Part shown: piece after piece, positions 18,419-28,208 of the stretch | How positions within the stretch are numbered: position 1 is the stretch's first letter | Layout: each line of letters opens with the position of its first letter | Source: Candidatus Poseidoniales archaeon | GTDB lineage: Archaea > Thermoplasmatota > Poseidoniia > Poseidoniales > Thalassarchaeaceae | NCBI GenBank assembly: GCA_028283505.1 | Contig: JAPOFX010000006.1 | Location: forward strand, 1-64,000 | DNA: 64,000 nt | Direction: 5' to 3' | Position numbers and translations under genes: made by a program | Notes under the pieces: model-generated | Told to the model about the DNA's origin: nothing | Seen by the model: only the letters and a program-made list of their open reading frames with translations | The model's database searches: none

Positions 18419-19753
18419 ATGTCGGACGGTGCGGTGCGCCAAGGTTTCTCTCCGGGCGAAGGGGTCCCAGGCGTTTCCAATCCTCCCGTTTTCCCTGATG
18501 CTACGGATGAACTCCTAGAGTCAGCGATTCGAGATGCACCCAGCGATGTTCGAGGAATCTTAATTTTAGCCGACGGAACAAGGTATGAAGGAGTGCTATT
18601 CGGGGCAGAAGGTATCGCGGAGGGAGAACTTGTTTTCACTACCGGAATGGCAGGTTATCAGGAAAGCCTCACAGACCCCTCTTTTGCTGGCCAAGTTCTG
18701 ACGTTTACTTGGCCCCTTTTGGGAAACTATGGCATAATTCCCGGTATTTCTGAGTCCTCCCGCGTACATCCCAGAGGAGTCGTCTGCAAGCAGATGATGA
18801 GGGTACCAGACCACAGGGACTCAGTAGGAAGCGTGCACGATTTCTTGGTTTCACATGGTATTCCTGGTATTGAGGGAGTTGATACTAGGGACCTTACTAG
18901 GAGAGTCAGGGAATATGGCACCCTTCTCTGTGTTTTCGGTCCCGCAGATAGGGAATCCGAGATGGAAGCGATACTCTCGAAAATGACCCCGCCAGACAGG
19001 GGAGACTTAGTTCAATCTGTTACGATCGAAAAATCTGTAATCGCTAACCCTGGAGCCACTGACAGTGATGGACAGAAGCTACCAAGACTTGCAGTATTGG
19101 ATTGTGGAATAAAGTATAATATCGTCCGAGAACTTTGCAAGAGATTCGAAGTTGTCTGGTGTCCAGCTTCAATGACATTTGACGAAATAATGGATCAGTG
19201 GAGTCCTGATGCATTGTTCGCCTCTAACGGTCCAGGTGATCCTGCTCACGAAGGTACTGCTACGGTGGCTAGAGAGTCCTTGGCCGCTGCAGTCAGGGCC
19301 GATATGCCTGTAATGGGAATTTGTTTGGGTCACCAATTGATGGGCCTAGCAGCGGGCCTAAGAACCTACAAACTAAGATATGGCCATAGAGGATCAAACC
19401 AACCAGTAGTCGACCTAGTGACTGGAAAAGTCAATATCACCAGTCAGAACCATGGGTTCGCTGTTGAAGATCCCAGCAAGGGGATGCTGGCCCCTCATCC
19501 ATCAGGCGCTTGCTCAGAGCAAGGAAGTAATATCCTGGACGCAGAATTCACGGTCAGACATGTTAATGCCAACGATAGAACGGTTGAGGGCTTGGACTTG
19601 GTAGGGAAGCCTGCATTTACCATCCAGTTTCATCCAGAAGCCTGTCCCGGGCCTCACGATGCAGCCCGTCTTTTCGACCGGTTCGCCGACATAGTAGCTG
19701 ATCACCTTTCAGGAGATCCACAGCCCGCGATAATTGGCGGAGGTGGAAGTTAG
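18419..19753 (+). CDS. carA: Carbamoyl-phosphate synthase, small (glutaminase) subunit
   Basis: This 444-residue protein releases ammonia from glutamine for carbamoyl phosphate synthesis (pyrimidines and arginine). The N-terminal CarA domain starts at about 43 (RGILILADGTRYEG). The class I glutaminase domain contains the nucleophile in GICLGHQLMGLA and the His/Glu pair in FHPEA. The first 42 residues are an extension relative to bacterial CarA; no better start is evident. The stop TAG shares its G with the GTG start of carB, so the subunits are coupled. Confidence 0.95.
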   Translation: MSDGAVRQGFSPGEGVPGVSNPPVFPDATDELLESAIRDAPSDVRGILILADGTRYEGVLFGAEGIAEGELVFTTGMAGYQESLTDPSFAGQVLTFTWPLLGNYGIIPGISESSRVHPRGVVCKQMMRVPDHRDSVGSVHDFLVSHGIPGIEGVDTRDLTRRVREYGTLLCVFGPADRESEMEAILSKMTPPDRGDLVQSVTIEKSVIANPGATDSDGQKLPRLAVLDCGIKYNIVRELCKRFEVVWCPASMTFDEIMDQWSPDALFASNGPGDPAHEGTATVARESLAAAVRADMPVMGICLGHQLMGLAAGLRTYKLRYGHRGSNQPVVDLVTGKVNITSQNHGFAVEDPSKGMLAPHPSGACSEQGSNILDAEFTVRHVNANDRTVEGLDLVGKPAFTIQFHPEACPGPHDAARLFDRFADIVADHLSGDPQPAIIGGGGS

Positions 19754-22700
19754 TGCCCAGAAGGAACGACTTATCTAGAATCGTTATTCTAGGAAGCGGC
19801 CCCATTAGAATCGGTCAAGCCGCAGAGTTTGATTTCTCAGGATCTCAAGCTTGCAGGGCCCTGAGGGATGATGGATATGAGGTAATTCTGATCAATTCTA
19901 ATCCTGCAACAATCCAAAATGACCCTGAAATGGCTGATAGGATATACATCGAACCACTTCTGCCGGAGGTAGTCAAGAGAATTTTAGAGATAGAAAAGCC
20001 GGACGCTCTTCTGGCTGGGATGGGTGGACAAACTGCATTAAACATAGCATCAGCGCTTGCTAAGGATGGATCATTGGATGAACTGAAAGTAGAGCTTATC
20101 GGATGCGATCTGGCTTCAATTGATGAAGCCGAAGATAGGGATTTATTCAAGAGGGTATGTGAGAGTATAGGCCTCCCCGTTTGTGAGGCAGTTGCCTGTT
20201 CCTCTATCAACGAGGTCCTTGACGCAGCAGAAAAAATCGGAAAATACCCCCTACTTATCCGTCCAGCATTTACTCTTGGGGGTCTGGGCGGAGGAACAGC
20301 ATTCAACAAAGGCGAACTCGTGGAGATTGCGAGCCAAGGTTTGCTCCAATCTGCCATCGGGCAGGTACTAATTGAGGTGAGCATTCTTGGTTGGCAGGAA
20401 CATGAATATGAGGTGATGAGAGATGCATCTGACAATGCTATCATTGTCTGTACTATGGAGAATCTTGACCCAATGGGGGTCCATACGGGGGAGTCCGTCG
20501 TCGTCGCACCCCAGCAAACTCTCTCAGATAGGGATCATCAGATGCTTAGAGATGCTGCCTTGAAGTTGATTAGAAGACTGAATATCAAAGGGGGTTGCAA
20601 TGTACAATTCGCTGTTGAACAATCTACAGGTCAGTACAGGGTCATAGAGGTCAACCCCCGAGTATCCAGGTCTTCTGCTCTGGCATCGAAAGCAACTGGA
20701 TATCCCATAGCCAGAATGGCTGCATTGATTGCTGTTGGTTACACACTCGACGAGCTTCCCAACCCAATAACAGGTCAAGGTACCACTGCCGCCTTTGAGC
20801 CCACACTGGATTACTGCGTAGTGAAAATTCCAAGATGGCCTTTCGATAAATTCAGGACTGCTGATAGAACTATAGGGACTTCGATGAAATCAACTGGGGA
20901 GGTCATGGCGATAGGGAGGTGCTTTGAGGAGGCATTCCTGAAAGCATGGGCCAGTCTAGAGTACGGCAAGCCCCATCCAAGGCCCCTAACTATGGCAGAT
21001 TCCTCAGGAGGGGAAACTATGGACGAGAGATCTTCAGAGCCTTTGCCCACAGCAATTTTAGAAGACTGGCTCAGAGTGCCTACGGACAGGAGAATGTCTG
21101 CGATCATGGAGGCGTTCAGGAGGGGGTATTCTCTAGAGGATGTCAGGGACCTCACAGGAGGAGTGACAAGGTGGTTCTTGCATAGATTCGAAAAAATGGC
21201 GGCTATAGAGACCGAGATAAGAGCCGCTGGTGAGATGGGACTAAGACCCTCAGAAATCCCAGAGTCAGAAATGAGGTCTTGGAAGGGAGTAGGATTTACC
21301 GACTTGCACATAGCAGATGCGTTATGCGGATTCCCATCTGCGGGCTTCAAACACCTCCCCGCAGGAAGAGGTGAGGTTGCTGTCACAGTAAGGAGGCATG
21401 AATTGGGAATTCATCCAAGATTTAGAATGGTTGACTCGTGCGCGGCAGAATTTGCAGCGGTCACCCCGTATTACTACTCCACGTACGAAGGTGGCACAGG
21501 TGAAAATGGAATTGACCTAGTTCCTGGGATTGAAGACAAGACAAAACATAGGGTCGTCGTAATCGGGTCCGGGCCAATTAGAATTGGCCAGGGCATAGAG
21601 TTTGACTATGGGTGTGTTCATGCTGTAGGGGCAATTAGAGAGATGGGTCATGAGGCCATAATTATCAATAACAATCCGGAGACAGTATCTACAGATTTCG
21701 ATACTAGTGACAGACTATATTTTGATCCTCTGAATCTAGAATCAGTATCTGAAATTCTCCTGAGGGAAAAGGCACATGGAATACTACTACAATTTGGAGG
21801 TCAGACGGCGATAAATTTGGCTCTTCCTCTATCTGAAAATCTACATCAATTGGAAAAAATGGGCCTAAACCTTAGTATCGAAGGAACAACTCCTGAATCC
21901 GTGGATGAAGCTAGCGATAGAAAGAGATTCGAGGATTTTGCCAAGAGATGTAATCTAAGGATGCCCAGAGGCACGACTGCAATTGATTCAGAGGGAGTCA
22001 GGGAGGCAGTTTCCGTAATAGGGTACCCTGTTCTGATAAGGCCGTCATATGTTCTGGGTGGCAGAGGGATGGAGATACTGTCTAATGATGACCAGTTGGA
22101 AGCATACATGAGAGAGGCTTACTTGTCTCCGGAAAGGCCCCTGCTAATTGATGAGTACCTCGGTAATGCCATCGAGCTCGATGTAGATGCAGTCTGTGAC
22201 GGTAAAGAAGTATTAATCGGTGCGATAATGGAACATCTGGAAGAAGCCGGAATACACTCAGGTGACTCAACCTGTTTCATCCCTCCTCAGAACATCCCGG
22301 AGAAAATCCTCGATTTGGTTGAACAATGGACTACAGTAATCGGTTTGGAACTAGGTATAATGGGTTGTTACAACATACAATTCGCTATACGGGGGGAGGA
22401 ATTGTATGTCTTAGAAGTCAATCCCAGAGGATCTAGGACATTCCCGTTTGTTGCCAAGGCTACTGGTGTGCCATTAGCTAGAATCGCAGCAAGAGTTGCT
22501 CTGGGAGAGAAACTTTCCTCATTGGATATTCCGAAGCCTCAGAGTGAAGCTGTTTCGGTAAAGGCCCCTGTCTTCCCCTTCATCAAACTGAGGGGCCTCG
22601 ATCCAGCCCCGGGGCCAGAGATGAAGTCAACTGGAGAGGTCATGGGGTCCCATGCCAGGCCAGCGGCGGCATATCTTAAGGCAAGAATGGCTACTGAACT

Positions 22701-23118
22701 CCCTGTTCCAACAACTGGAGGGGTGTACCTAACTGTGAAGGATGAGGATAAGCATGACACAATTCCTTTGGCCAAGAGGCTTCAGGAAATGGGGTTCAAA
22801 ATTTTCGCAACACCGGGAACAGCATCGGAACTCAGAAAAGGATCAATAGATGTAGAAACCTGCTACAGGATTGCGGAAAGAAAGTCCCCAGATGCCCTAG
22901 ACCTAATGAGGCGGGGCATGATACAACTAGTAATCAATACTCCAACCGCATCCGGCGGTGCAGTATTGGATGGTAATATGATGAGAAGACTGGCAGTGGA
23001 GCTGAACATTCCATTTGTGACTACAATGGCAGGAGCCAGAATGGAAGTTGAAGCCATAGCAGAAATGCAGTTAGGCACTCCAGAACCAAGGCTACTTGAA
23101 ATTTCAACGCTAGAATAG
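19753..23118 (+). CDS. carB: Carbamoyl-phosphate synthase, large subunit
   Basis: This 1121-residue synthetase has two homologous ATP-grasp halves: GSGPIRIGQAAEFDFSG near residue 14 and GSGPIRIGQGIEFDYG near 615. Each is followed by a VEVNPR- or LEVNPR-type metal/ATP loop. The C-terminal MGS-like allosteric domain starts near residue 990 (VYLTVKDEDKHDTIPLAKRL, IFATPGTASELR). It is an uninterrupted single chain, unlike the split CarB of some archaea, and slightly longer than the bacterial 1070. GTG start overlaps carA by one base. It ends 4 bases from a convergent gene. Confidence 0.96.
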   Translation: MPRRNDLSRIVILGSGPIRIGQAAEFDFSGSQACRALRDDGYEVILINSNPATIQNDPEMADRIYIEPLLPEVVKRILEIEKPDALLAGMGGQTALNIASALAKDGSLDELKVELIGCDLASIDEAEDRDLFKRVCESIGLPVCEAVACSSINEVLDAAEKIGKYPLLIRPAFTLGGLGGGTAFNKGELVEIASQGLLQSAIGQVLIEVSILGWQEHEYEVMRDASDNAIIVCTMENLDPMGVHTGESVVVAPQQTLSDRDHQMLRDAALKLIRRLNIKGGCNVQFAVEQSTGQYRVIEVNPRVSRSSALASKATGYPIARMAALIAVGYTLDELPNPITGQGTTAAFEPTLDYCVVKIPRWPFDKFRTADRTIGTSMKSTGEVMAIGRCFEEAFLKAWASLEYGKPHPRPLTMADSSGGETMDERSSEPLPTAILEDWLRVPTDRRMSAIMEAFRRGYSLEDVRDLTGGVTRWFLHRFEKMAAIETEIRAAGEMGLRPSEIPESEMRSWKGVGFTDLHIADALCGFPSAGFKHLPAGRGEVAVTVRRHELGIHPRFRMVDSCAAEFAAVTPYYYSTYEGGTGENGIDLVPGIEDKTKHRVVVIGSGPIRIGQGIEFDYGCVHAVGAIREMGHEAIIINNNPETVSTDFDTSDRLYFDPLNLESVSEILLREKAHGILLQFGGQTAINLALPLSENLHQLEKMGLNLSIEGTTPESVDEASDRKRFEDFAKRCNLRMPRGTTAIDSEGVREAVSVIGYPVLIRPSYVLGGRGMEILSNDDQLEAYMREAYLSPERPLLIDEYLGNAIELDVDAVCDGKEVLIGAIMEHLEEAGIHSGDSTCFIPPQNIPEKILDLVEQWTTVIGLELGIMGCYNIQFAIRGEELYVLEVNPRGSRTFPFVAKATGVPLARIAARVALGEKLSSLDIPKPQSEAVSVKAPVFPFIKLRGLDPAPGPEMKSTGEVMGSHARPAAAYLKARMATELPVPTTGGVYLTVKDEDKHDTIPLAKRLQEMGFKIFATPGTASELRKGSIDVETCYRIAERKSPDALDLMRRGMIQLVINTPTASGGAVLDGNMMRRLAVELNIPFVTTMAGARMEVEAIAEMQLGTPEPRLLEISTLE

Positions 23119-23122
23119 GGTT

Positions 23123-23878
23123 CTAAATACTGCCAATTATATCCTCCCTGGTTACTTCTATGTATTGACCGGGATCCAGTGAAAATTCATCAAGCTCCAA
23201 TTTTCCTATTGATGACCTGTGCAGATCCAAAACCCGATTTCCGAGTTTTTCCATCATTCTCCTTATCTGCCTCTTTTTCCCCTCGAATATTGTAATCTCA
23301 ATGCTGTAGTCACTGATTCTGAGCACCTTTGCAGGAGCGGTAGTATACCCAATACGTTCACCGTCATCTGAATAGGAAATCTCGATCCCAGCTCTAAGAG
23401 ATGAGATGTCTTTCGAAGTGATCTTACTTGAGGCCCTCAAAATGTACGTCTTGTCTACACTGTTTTTTGGATTCGCAATCTCATCTACCAAGATTCCATC
23501 ATTAGTCACGATCAGTAGGCCAGTCGTCCCTTCATCCAATCTTCCGACACTAACCAGGGAGTCAGCTGTTTTCGAATCAAGACTGCCAGAAAATATGTCG
23601 AATACAGACTTCTTACCCAGAAAACTCTCTTGTTTGTTTATTCTAGAGCATATGACTCCTTCCGGTTTATTCAAGATAAAGTAACTATAATTCTCAGGAA
23701 TCGTTAGAGTTGAGCCATCGATTTTTACCTCCCTTTTGGATGGGTTGAATTCGTAAGATATGTCTTTGACAGTCTTCCCACCAACAGTAATCTTGCCGTC
23801 CCATACTGCCCGCTTAGCTTTACCCTTGCTATTGAAATGCCCAGTTCGAGATAGAAATTGATGAAGTCTAATTTTCAT
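23123..23878 (-). CDS. RsuA/RluB-family pseudouridine synthase
   Basis: This 251-residue protein has an N-terminal S4 RNA-binding domain (residues 1-55: RLHQFLSRTGHFNSKGKAK) and a pseudouridine synthase domain. The catalytic Asp lies in GRLDEGTTGLLI, and the family ends with GKKRQIRRMMEKLGNRV. It modifies rRNA. This family is common in bacteria and rare in archaea, so transfer from bacteria is likely. It is the last gene of a minus-strand run, with 8 bases to the gene before it. Confidence 0.9.
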   Translation of the reverse strand: MKIRLHQFLSRTGHFNSKGKAKRAVWDGKITVGGKTVKDISYEFNPSKREVKIDGSTLTIPENYSYFILNKPEGVICSRINKQESFLGKKSVFDIFSGSLDSKTADSLVSVGRLDEGTTGLLIVTNDGILVDEIANPKNSVDKTYILRASSKITSKDISSLRAGIEISYSDDGERIGYTTAPAKVLRISDYSIEITIFEGKKRQIRRMMEKLGNRVLDLHRSSIGKLELDEFSLDPGQYIEVTREDIIGSI

Positions 23879-23886
23879 CCTATCAC

Positions 23887-24300
23887 CTAGTCCGTTCTAA
23901 ACGTACAAACTTCAGGTCTTTCAAAAATCATGTGACGGTACTTTGCAACTATTCTGTATCCAAAATCCCTCAAAGGAAGTGGAATAATCCAAACGATAGG
24001 ATAAATAATTCTCCATTGAAGCCTCATATACTTCAAACACCTTATTGCCGCAGAAGATCTGACGTAGGCCTTGCCATTCCTAATTAGATATACAGTATCA
24101 GCTTCCCGCAAGGATTCCGGTAGTTTGGAGATTACCAACCGTGCGTCCTCAGAATCGCTAGCCCTTAATGCAAGCATCCCCTTGTCCACAATCCTTCGGT
24201 CTACGAAGTTGGCGAGACGATGGCATAGTCCACAATCACCGTCTAGAATCAGTATGTCTCGACCATCCTCAATTTCTATTAGACCACCTCCGCTGACCAT
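23887..24300 (-). CDS. DCC-family (DUF393) thiol-disulfide-like protein
   Basis: This 137-residue protein has the DCC signature ILDGDCGLCHRLANFVDR near residue 17, with the CxxC pair of the family, and the YRHMIFERPEVC ending. The C-terminus contains a hydrophobic stretch (WRIIYPIVWIIPLPLRDFGY). DUF393 proteins are proposed to be thioredoxin-like; the role is not established. The start overlaps the DUF2071 gene by 22 bases, so the two are likely produced together. Confidence 0.87.
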   Translation of the reverse strand: MVSGGGLIEIEDGRDILILDGDCGLCHRLANFVDRRIVDKGMLALRASDSEDARLVISKLPESLREADTVYLIRNGKAYVRSSAAIRCLKYMRLQWRIIYPIVWIIPLPLRDFGYRIVAKYRHMIFERPEVCTFRTD

Positions 24301-25001
24301 GTCTTTACATATACTCCTTCAGATACATGCACCATATCTGGGGTTAGTAGCTCATCTATCCCAAGATCGAACTCCTTAGTCAGAGAGTTAGACTCAATTT
24401 TCACTGTTCCAGTTCCAAATTTCCATGGTTCATGATGAGTATGTGCCACACATAACTTTCCCTTGTGAGTCGTGTAAAGGCAGTATCTCTCAAAGAGAAA
24501 CTCCTCCAGTGTCCCTCGACTGGCATAATCTCCTTGATTATCCCATTTACACTCCCCCACAAATTCATGCCCCCCGTCCCTCCGTCTCGTCTCCCACTTA
24601 TACGATCCTTCAGAAGCACTTACCGTTGCTATCGAATATCTGTACGGCAAACCATATGCTCTCGGGGCGTAGGCACATGTCACCATACTTTGAGCTTCCA
24701 GTGTTAGGAAGAGTACACCAGCCTTCCCATTACATTTCACATATGTCCTGATGTTTATCTCGGGAAATGTTGAGATTCCGGGCACTGAGAATGCGATTCT
24801 AGGTCTAACATTGCTCATCACGAAAGGAATAACCCCAACATAGGCCCTCCCCTCATAAAGGTCAATTTCCAAACCGTCTGGGATATATTTCGCTAACTTC
24901 TCTTGATCAACTTCCCAGTGCATGAATGTCAAGAACTTCCATTCCTGGTCCAATGAATACGCCCTATCTGGCATTGCAAATGGTAAGTGATCAGTCCTCA
25001 T
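24279..25001 (-). CDS. DUF2071 (YqjF) family protein
   Basis: This 240-residue protein matches YqjF from end to end: WKFLTFMHWEVDQEKLAKYIPDG is split over the N-terminus, then the VGVIPFVMSNVRPR, FPEINIRTYV and VLFLTLEAQSMVTC segments. The fold resembles acetoacetate decarboxylase, but the function is unknown. It overlaps the DCC gene at its 3' end and follows lysS by 11 bases. The length equals the family norm and no signal is present. Confidence 0.85.
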   Translation of the reverse strand: MRTDHLPFAMPDRAYSLDQEWKFLTFMHWEVDQEKLAKYIPDGLEIDLYEGRAYVGVIPFVMSNVRPRIAFSVPGISTFPEINIRTYVKCNGKAGVLFLTLEAQSMVTCAYAPRAYGLPYRYSIATVSASEGSYKWETRRRDGGHEFVGECKWDNQGDYASRGTLEEFLFERYCLYTTHKGKLCVAHTHHEPWKFGTGTVKIESNSLTKEFDLGIDELLTPDMVHVSEGVYVKTWSAEVV

Positions 25002-25012
25002 ACTAACTTCCT

Positions 25013-26581
25013 TTAGACAACTGAAAGAATGGCTAAGACGTCTTCTCTACCTATCTCTGCGATTAATGAGGATGCCCTTGGTCCATGCTTGGCTCCAAGT
25101 ATTGCTAGGTAAATTCCAGAAAATGCATCCTTGCCAGTTATATCTGAGTTTTTTATCGAATTTCTTATAGCATCCGTAATCGAGTTTTCAATCCAATCGC
25201 AACTGCTGAGATTTATTGATAGCTCCTTGAGGAACGATACTTGATCATCTGAGATATCCCTTCTTGTATCCTCGTCTATTTCCGTTTGGACACTTATCCT
25301 AGCGGTTTCTGGAAAGTGCTCACTTTCCACCCAATTCCTCATCTTTGAGAGCCTACTAATAATCGACTTACTCGGCTCCCCAGAGATATGGTTGCTTTTC
25401 CTAAGAGACAGCCAAACCTCATCATCAGTTGATTTAATCTGAGCCAACATGGCGAGATGTCTGAATGAGACCCCGGCGAATGTTTCCAATGGGTCCGAGC
25501 CTCTCTCTACCTGGCTCATTCTAAGAGCCCCCTCTCTTGTGTCTATTCTGGTTCGCATCCTCTTTGTGATCTCACCCTCATCAAGTCTGGTCAAGAGCCT
25601 TTCATATTCATCAGCCATCTCAAAAAGAGCCTCTCCGGTATCAAATTCGATATGACGTCCGATTTTACTCCTAGCAATTACATATCTCAGAATCTCCGGG
25701 GGGACTAGGGCAAGTGCTTCCATGGGTCCTATTGTGACTCCAGAAGAACTCGACATGGGCCCCATTCCCTTCAGTTGAATCCATTCGTAAACTATCTTAT
25801 CTGGAGGGGTTCCACCTAGTAACTCACAGATAGGAATGCCCGTATCATAGCTTCCGCCCGCAGCCCCATGGTCTTTCCCAGCGGGCTCGCATGTCACTCC
25901 ATGTATTATCCATCTAGCAGCCCAGTCCAGCCTCCATGGCATCTTACCATCCGCCCTCCTAATATCCGATTCTCCAGAAATGCCATTCTCATCGATCCAG
26001 TGGACACGAGGATATTCGTACGATGTAACAGTGATTCCATCCATACTGCCATTGGGGCCGCGAGGGCTGTAGGGAAACCAATCCTTTGGCAGCTCTCTTC
26101 CGGAAACCCTCATTATAATCTCCCTAATTTCCTCCCGCTTTCTAATTGCCAGATCTATTTTTTCCGAGAATTGGCCATTTTCATAAGTTTCATGATTCAT
26201 CACAATCTCAGGGAAGACCCCTATTTCCTTCAATGCCTCCAGAAATGGGTTTAGGAAGTGCTCTGCATAGCTTGTCTTCCCATTACTTGGAGTTCCATCC
26301 ACATTTGGTGCGGGAATGTACGCCAAAGGTACCCCAATGAACTTCTCATACTCCTCAGACAGAAAATCGTAAACTCTTCTAAGCGGGTCCATGGAGTCCA
26401 CTATGAACACATATCTTGATTCTAGGCCCGCGTCAAGGCATGCTCTATGGATCATCTCTGCAGTTAGAATTTCTCTCAAGTGTCCGATGTGGAACTCTCC
26501 AGAGGGAGTAATCCCAGAGACTATCACCTGGGGGGTGCCCCTGTCCCGAAGTCTCTGAGCCCTAAAGTCCGCCCAGTGCAT
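25013..26581 (-). CDS. lysS: Lysyl-tRNA synthetase, class I
   Basis: This 522-residue enzyme charges tRNA-Lys in the cytoplasm. It begins with the class I LysRS hallmark HWADFRAQR, carries HIGH at residues 31-34, and has a KMSKS-equivalent loop reading MSSSSG in place of MSSSKG. The alpha-helical C-terminal half matches the class I family. Class I LysRS is typical of most euryarchaea. The loop lacks the usual second Lys, which may be family variation. It lies 9 bases after the GfcR-like gene on the same strand. Confidence 0.92.
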   Translation of the reverse strand: MHWADFRAQRLRDRGTPQVIVSGITPSGEFHIGHLREILTAEMIHRACLDAGLESRYVFIVDSMDPLRRVYDFLSEEYEKFIGVPLAYIPAPNVDGTPSNGKTSYAEHFLNPFLEALKEIGVFPEIVMNHETYENGQFSEKIDLAIRKREEIREIIMRVSGRELPKDWFPYSPRGPNGSMDGITVTSYEYPRVHWIDENGISGESDIRRADGKMPWRLDWAARWIIHGVTCEPAGKDHGAAGGSYDTGIPICELLGGTPPDKIVYEWIQLKGMGPMSSSSGVTIGPMEALALVPPEILRYVIARSKIGRHIEFDTGEALFEMADEYERLLTRLDEGEITKRMRTRIDTREGALRMSQVERGSDPLETFAGVSFRHLAMLAQIKSTDDEVWLSLRKSNHISGEPSKSIISRLSKMRNWVESEHFPETARISVQTEIDEDTRRDISDDQVSFLKELSINLSSCDWIENSITDAIRNSIKNSDITGKDAFSGIYLAILGAKHGPRASSLIAEIGREDVLAILSVV

Positions 26582-26590
26582 CTTTCTTCC

Positions 26591-27175
26591 TCAAACAGTC
26601 ACTACTCTGACGAGCCCCCTCAATGGGACTCCTTCGATTTCATTCCTATGGGATTTATTGGCCAAAACCATGCAAAGCTTGACATCTGCCCCAGCTGCTC
26701 TAAGGTTACTGACAGTTTTGCTCATGGTAGTTCCTCCTGATAGAACGTCGTCAACAACTACGCACTTCTTTCCTTCCACATCGGCAAAAACCTCTGAAAT
26801 ATGTCCTCCTCCGTCATCACTGATGCTTCTACTAATGGCAATATCCAAATCCATCTGGCCCCCAATGGCCTGAGCAAATGCGATTCCATTGATACTTATC
26901 CCAACAATAGTGTCCACCTCGTCTCCTATTTCCTCTTCCATTATATCACAGAAAACATACGAAATAGCCTCTATCCTGCCAGATTTAACTGCAATTGACC
27001 TCCACCCTACTCTAATATCCTCAGGCCTATCATCGGAGCCTACCCCTCCCGAGGAAAGCCACTTAATTGTGGTCTGTGAAAGTGACATTTCATCAGCAAT
27101 CTGCTGTGTGTTCAATCCTTTTGAACGGTATTCCTCAACGGTGGTCCGTAAATCATCCACGCTACTCGCCATCAT
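26591..27175 (-). CDS. gfcR: GfcR-type regulator: HTH plus phosphoribosyltransferase domain
   Basis: This 194-residue protein has an N-terminal helix-turn-helix (STVEEYRSKGLNTQQIADEMSLSQTTIKWL in two parts, residues 8-42). A PRTase domain related to orotate phosphoribosyltransferase follows, with the PRPP loop VVVDDVLSGGTTMS. Archaeal proteins of this architecture include haloarchaeal GfcR, which controls sugar metabolism, and many are mis-annotated as PyrE. Its targets here are unknown. ATG at 27175 or 27172 are both possible. It is 69 bases downstream of dut. Confidence 0.85.
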   Translation of the reverse strand: MMASSVDDLRTTVEEYRSKGLNTQQIADEMSLSQTTIKWLSSGGVGSDDRPEDIRVGWRSIAVKSGRIEAISYVFCDIMEEEIGDEVDTIVGISINGIAFAQAIGGQMDLDIAISRSISDDGGGHISEVFADVEGKKCVVVDDVLSGGTTMSKTVSNLRAAGADVKLCMVLANKSHRNEIEGVPLRGLVRVVTV

Positions 27176-27244
27176 ACGTTGCCACTATCCGCTTCCTATG
27201 AACCTATTGAGAATAGATTACACAATCCCTCTATTTCATGACAA

Positions 27245-27694
27245 CTAGAATCGTCCGGTACTGCCAAATCCACCTGCCCCTCTCTTTGTATCTCCTAGAT
27301 CTTCCACGGAAACCTCATCGAAACGAACTTCTGGGATTGGAGAAATCAGCAGTTGGGCAATCCTCTCCCCTGCCCTGACGGTGTATGAGTCACCTTCTCC
27401 TATCCAAGTCATTAGAACGAATAACTCACCCCTGTAGTCTGAATCTATGGTGCCAATGCTGTGTGGAAGAATTAAGCCCTTTGATCCGAGAGAAGACCTC
27501 GCTCTGACCTGCCCCTCATAACCATCGGGGATGGCGACAATTATTCCTGTGCGAAGTTTTACGCTTTTTCTGAACGGAACAACCGTGTCTTCCAGCGCGT
27601 ATAGGTCCCATCCGGCTGCATACTCACTCCCTCTGGTTGGTAATCTGGCATTATCCTCAGTTCTCGCCACAAGTACCTGCAGTATTCCTTTCAT
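27245..27694 (-). CDS. dut: Deoxyuridine 5'-triphosphate nucleotidohydrolase (dUTPase)
   Basis: This 149-residue trimeric dUTPase hydrolyses dUTP to dUMP, protecting DNA from uracil. All five motifs are visible: AAGWDLYA, RSSLGSKGL, GTIDSDYRGE, ERIAQLLI and GAGGFGSTGRF at the extreme C-terminus. The ATG at 27694 (MKGILQVLVARTED) gives the normal family length; the frame opens further upstream to 27781 without homology and would abut the divergent aIF2-beta start. Confidence 0.94.
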   Translation of the reverse strand: MKGILQVLVARTEDNARLPTRGSEYAAGWDLYALEDTVVPFRKSVKLRTGIIVAIPDGYEGQVRARSSLGSKGLILPHSIGTIDSDYRGELFVLMTWIGEGDSYTVRAGERIAQLLISPIPEVRFDEVSVEDLGDTKRGAGGFGSTGRF

Positions 27695-27781
27695 GACCTG
27701 CCCTGCACTATATCGGATTTTACCTTCACCGATAGACGCTCCCCCGGTGGGGTGAAAAGGGAGACTACATTCGCAATCCAC

Positions 27782-28192
27782 ATGAGCGGTTTTGATTACG
27801 AGGATTTACTCGACAGGGCCCGCGAAAGAATCCCGCTTGGAATCAGTCAAAGATCTAGGTGGACAATGCCAGAACCAGAAATCCTAATCGAGGGTAGTCA
27901 GACTATTTTACGGAATTTCTCGGACGTAGTAGATGCCATGGACAGGGACGCTAATCATGTCTATCAGTATCTCCTCAACGAGCTCGGAACATCAGGGACA
28001 AGAGAGCAGACGAGGATTATGCTGAAGGGAAGAGTCCCTCCAAAGAGGATAAAGGAAAAATTAGTCAGCTACGTCAAGACTTTCATCCTCTGTAATCAAT
28101 GCAGAGCCCCCGATACTAGATTTATCAAAGAGGATCGCACTACCCTCCTAAAGTGTCAGGCATGTGGTGCCACCAGGCCAGTGAGGCTCTGA
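27782..28192 (+). CDS. eif2b: Translation initiation factor 2, beta subunit
   Basis: This 136-residue aIF2-beta is part of the heterotrimer that delivers initiator tRNA. It has an N-terminal helix (YEDLLDRARERIP), the central alpha-beta domain (TILRNFSDVVDAMDRD, HVYQYLLNELGT) and a C-terminal zinc ribbon CNQC with CQAC. Length is typical. The ATG at 27782 was preferred; an in-frame GTG at 27752 would add ten residues. It is divergent from dut and ends 16 bases from a convergent oxidoreductase. Confidence 0.95.
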   Translation: MSGFDYEDLLDRARERIPLGISQRSRWTMPEPEILIEGSQTILRNFSDVVDAMDRDANHVYQYLLNELGTSGTREQTRIMLKGRVPPKRIKEKLVSYVKTFILCNQCRAPDTRFIKEDRTTLLKCQACGATRPVRL

Positions 28193-28208
28193 GTATTGAC
28201 GCGTTATT

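Noticed and set aside
19845..20444. A 199-codon minus-strand frame inside carB
   Set aside because: Antisense to the conserved ATP-grasp region; low-complexity Ser/Ile-rich translation.
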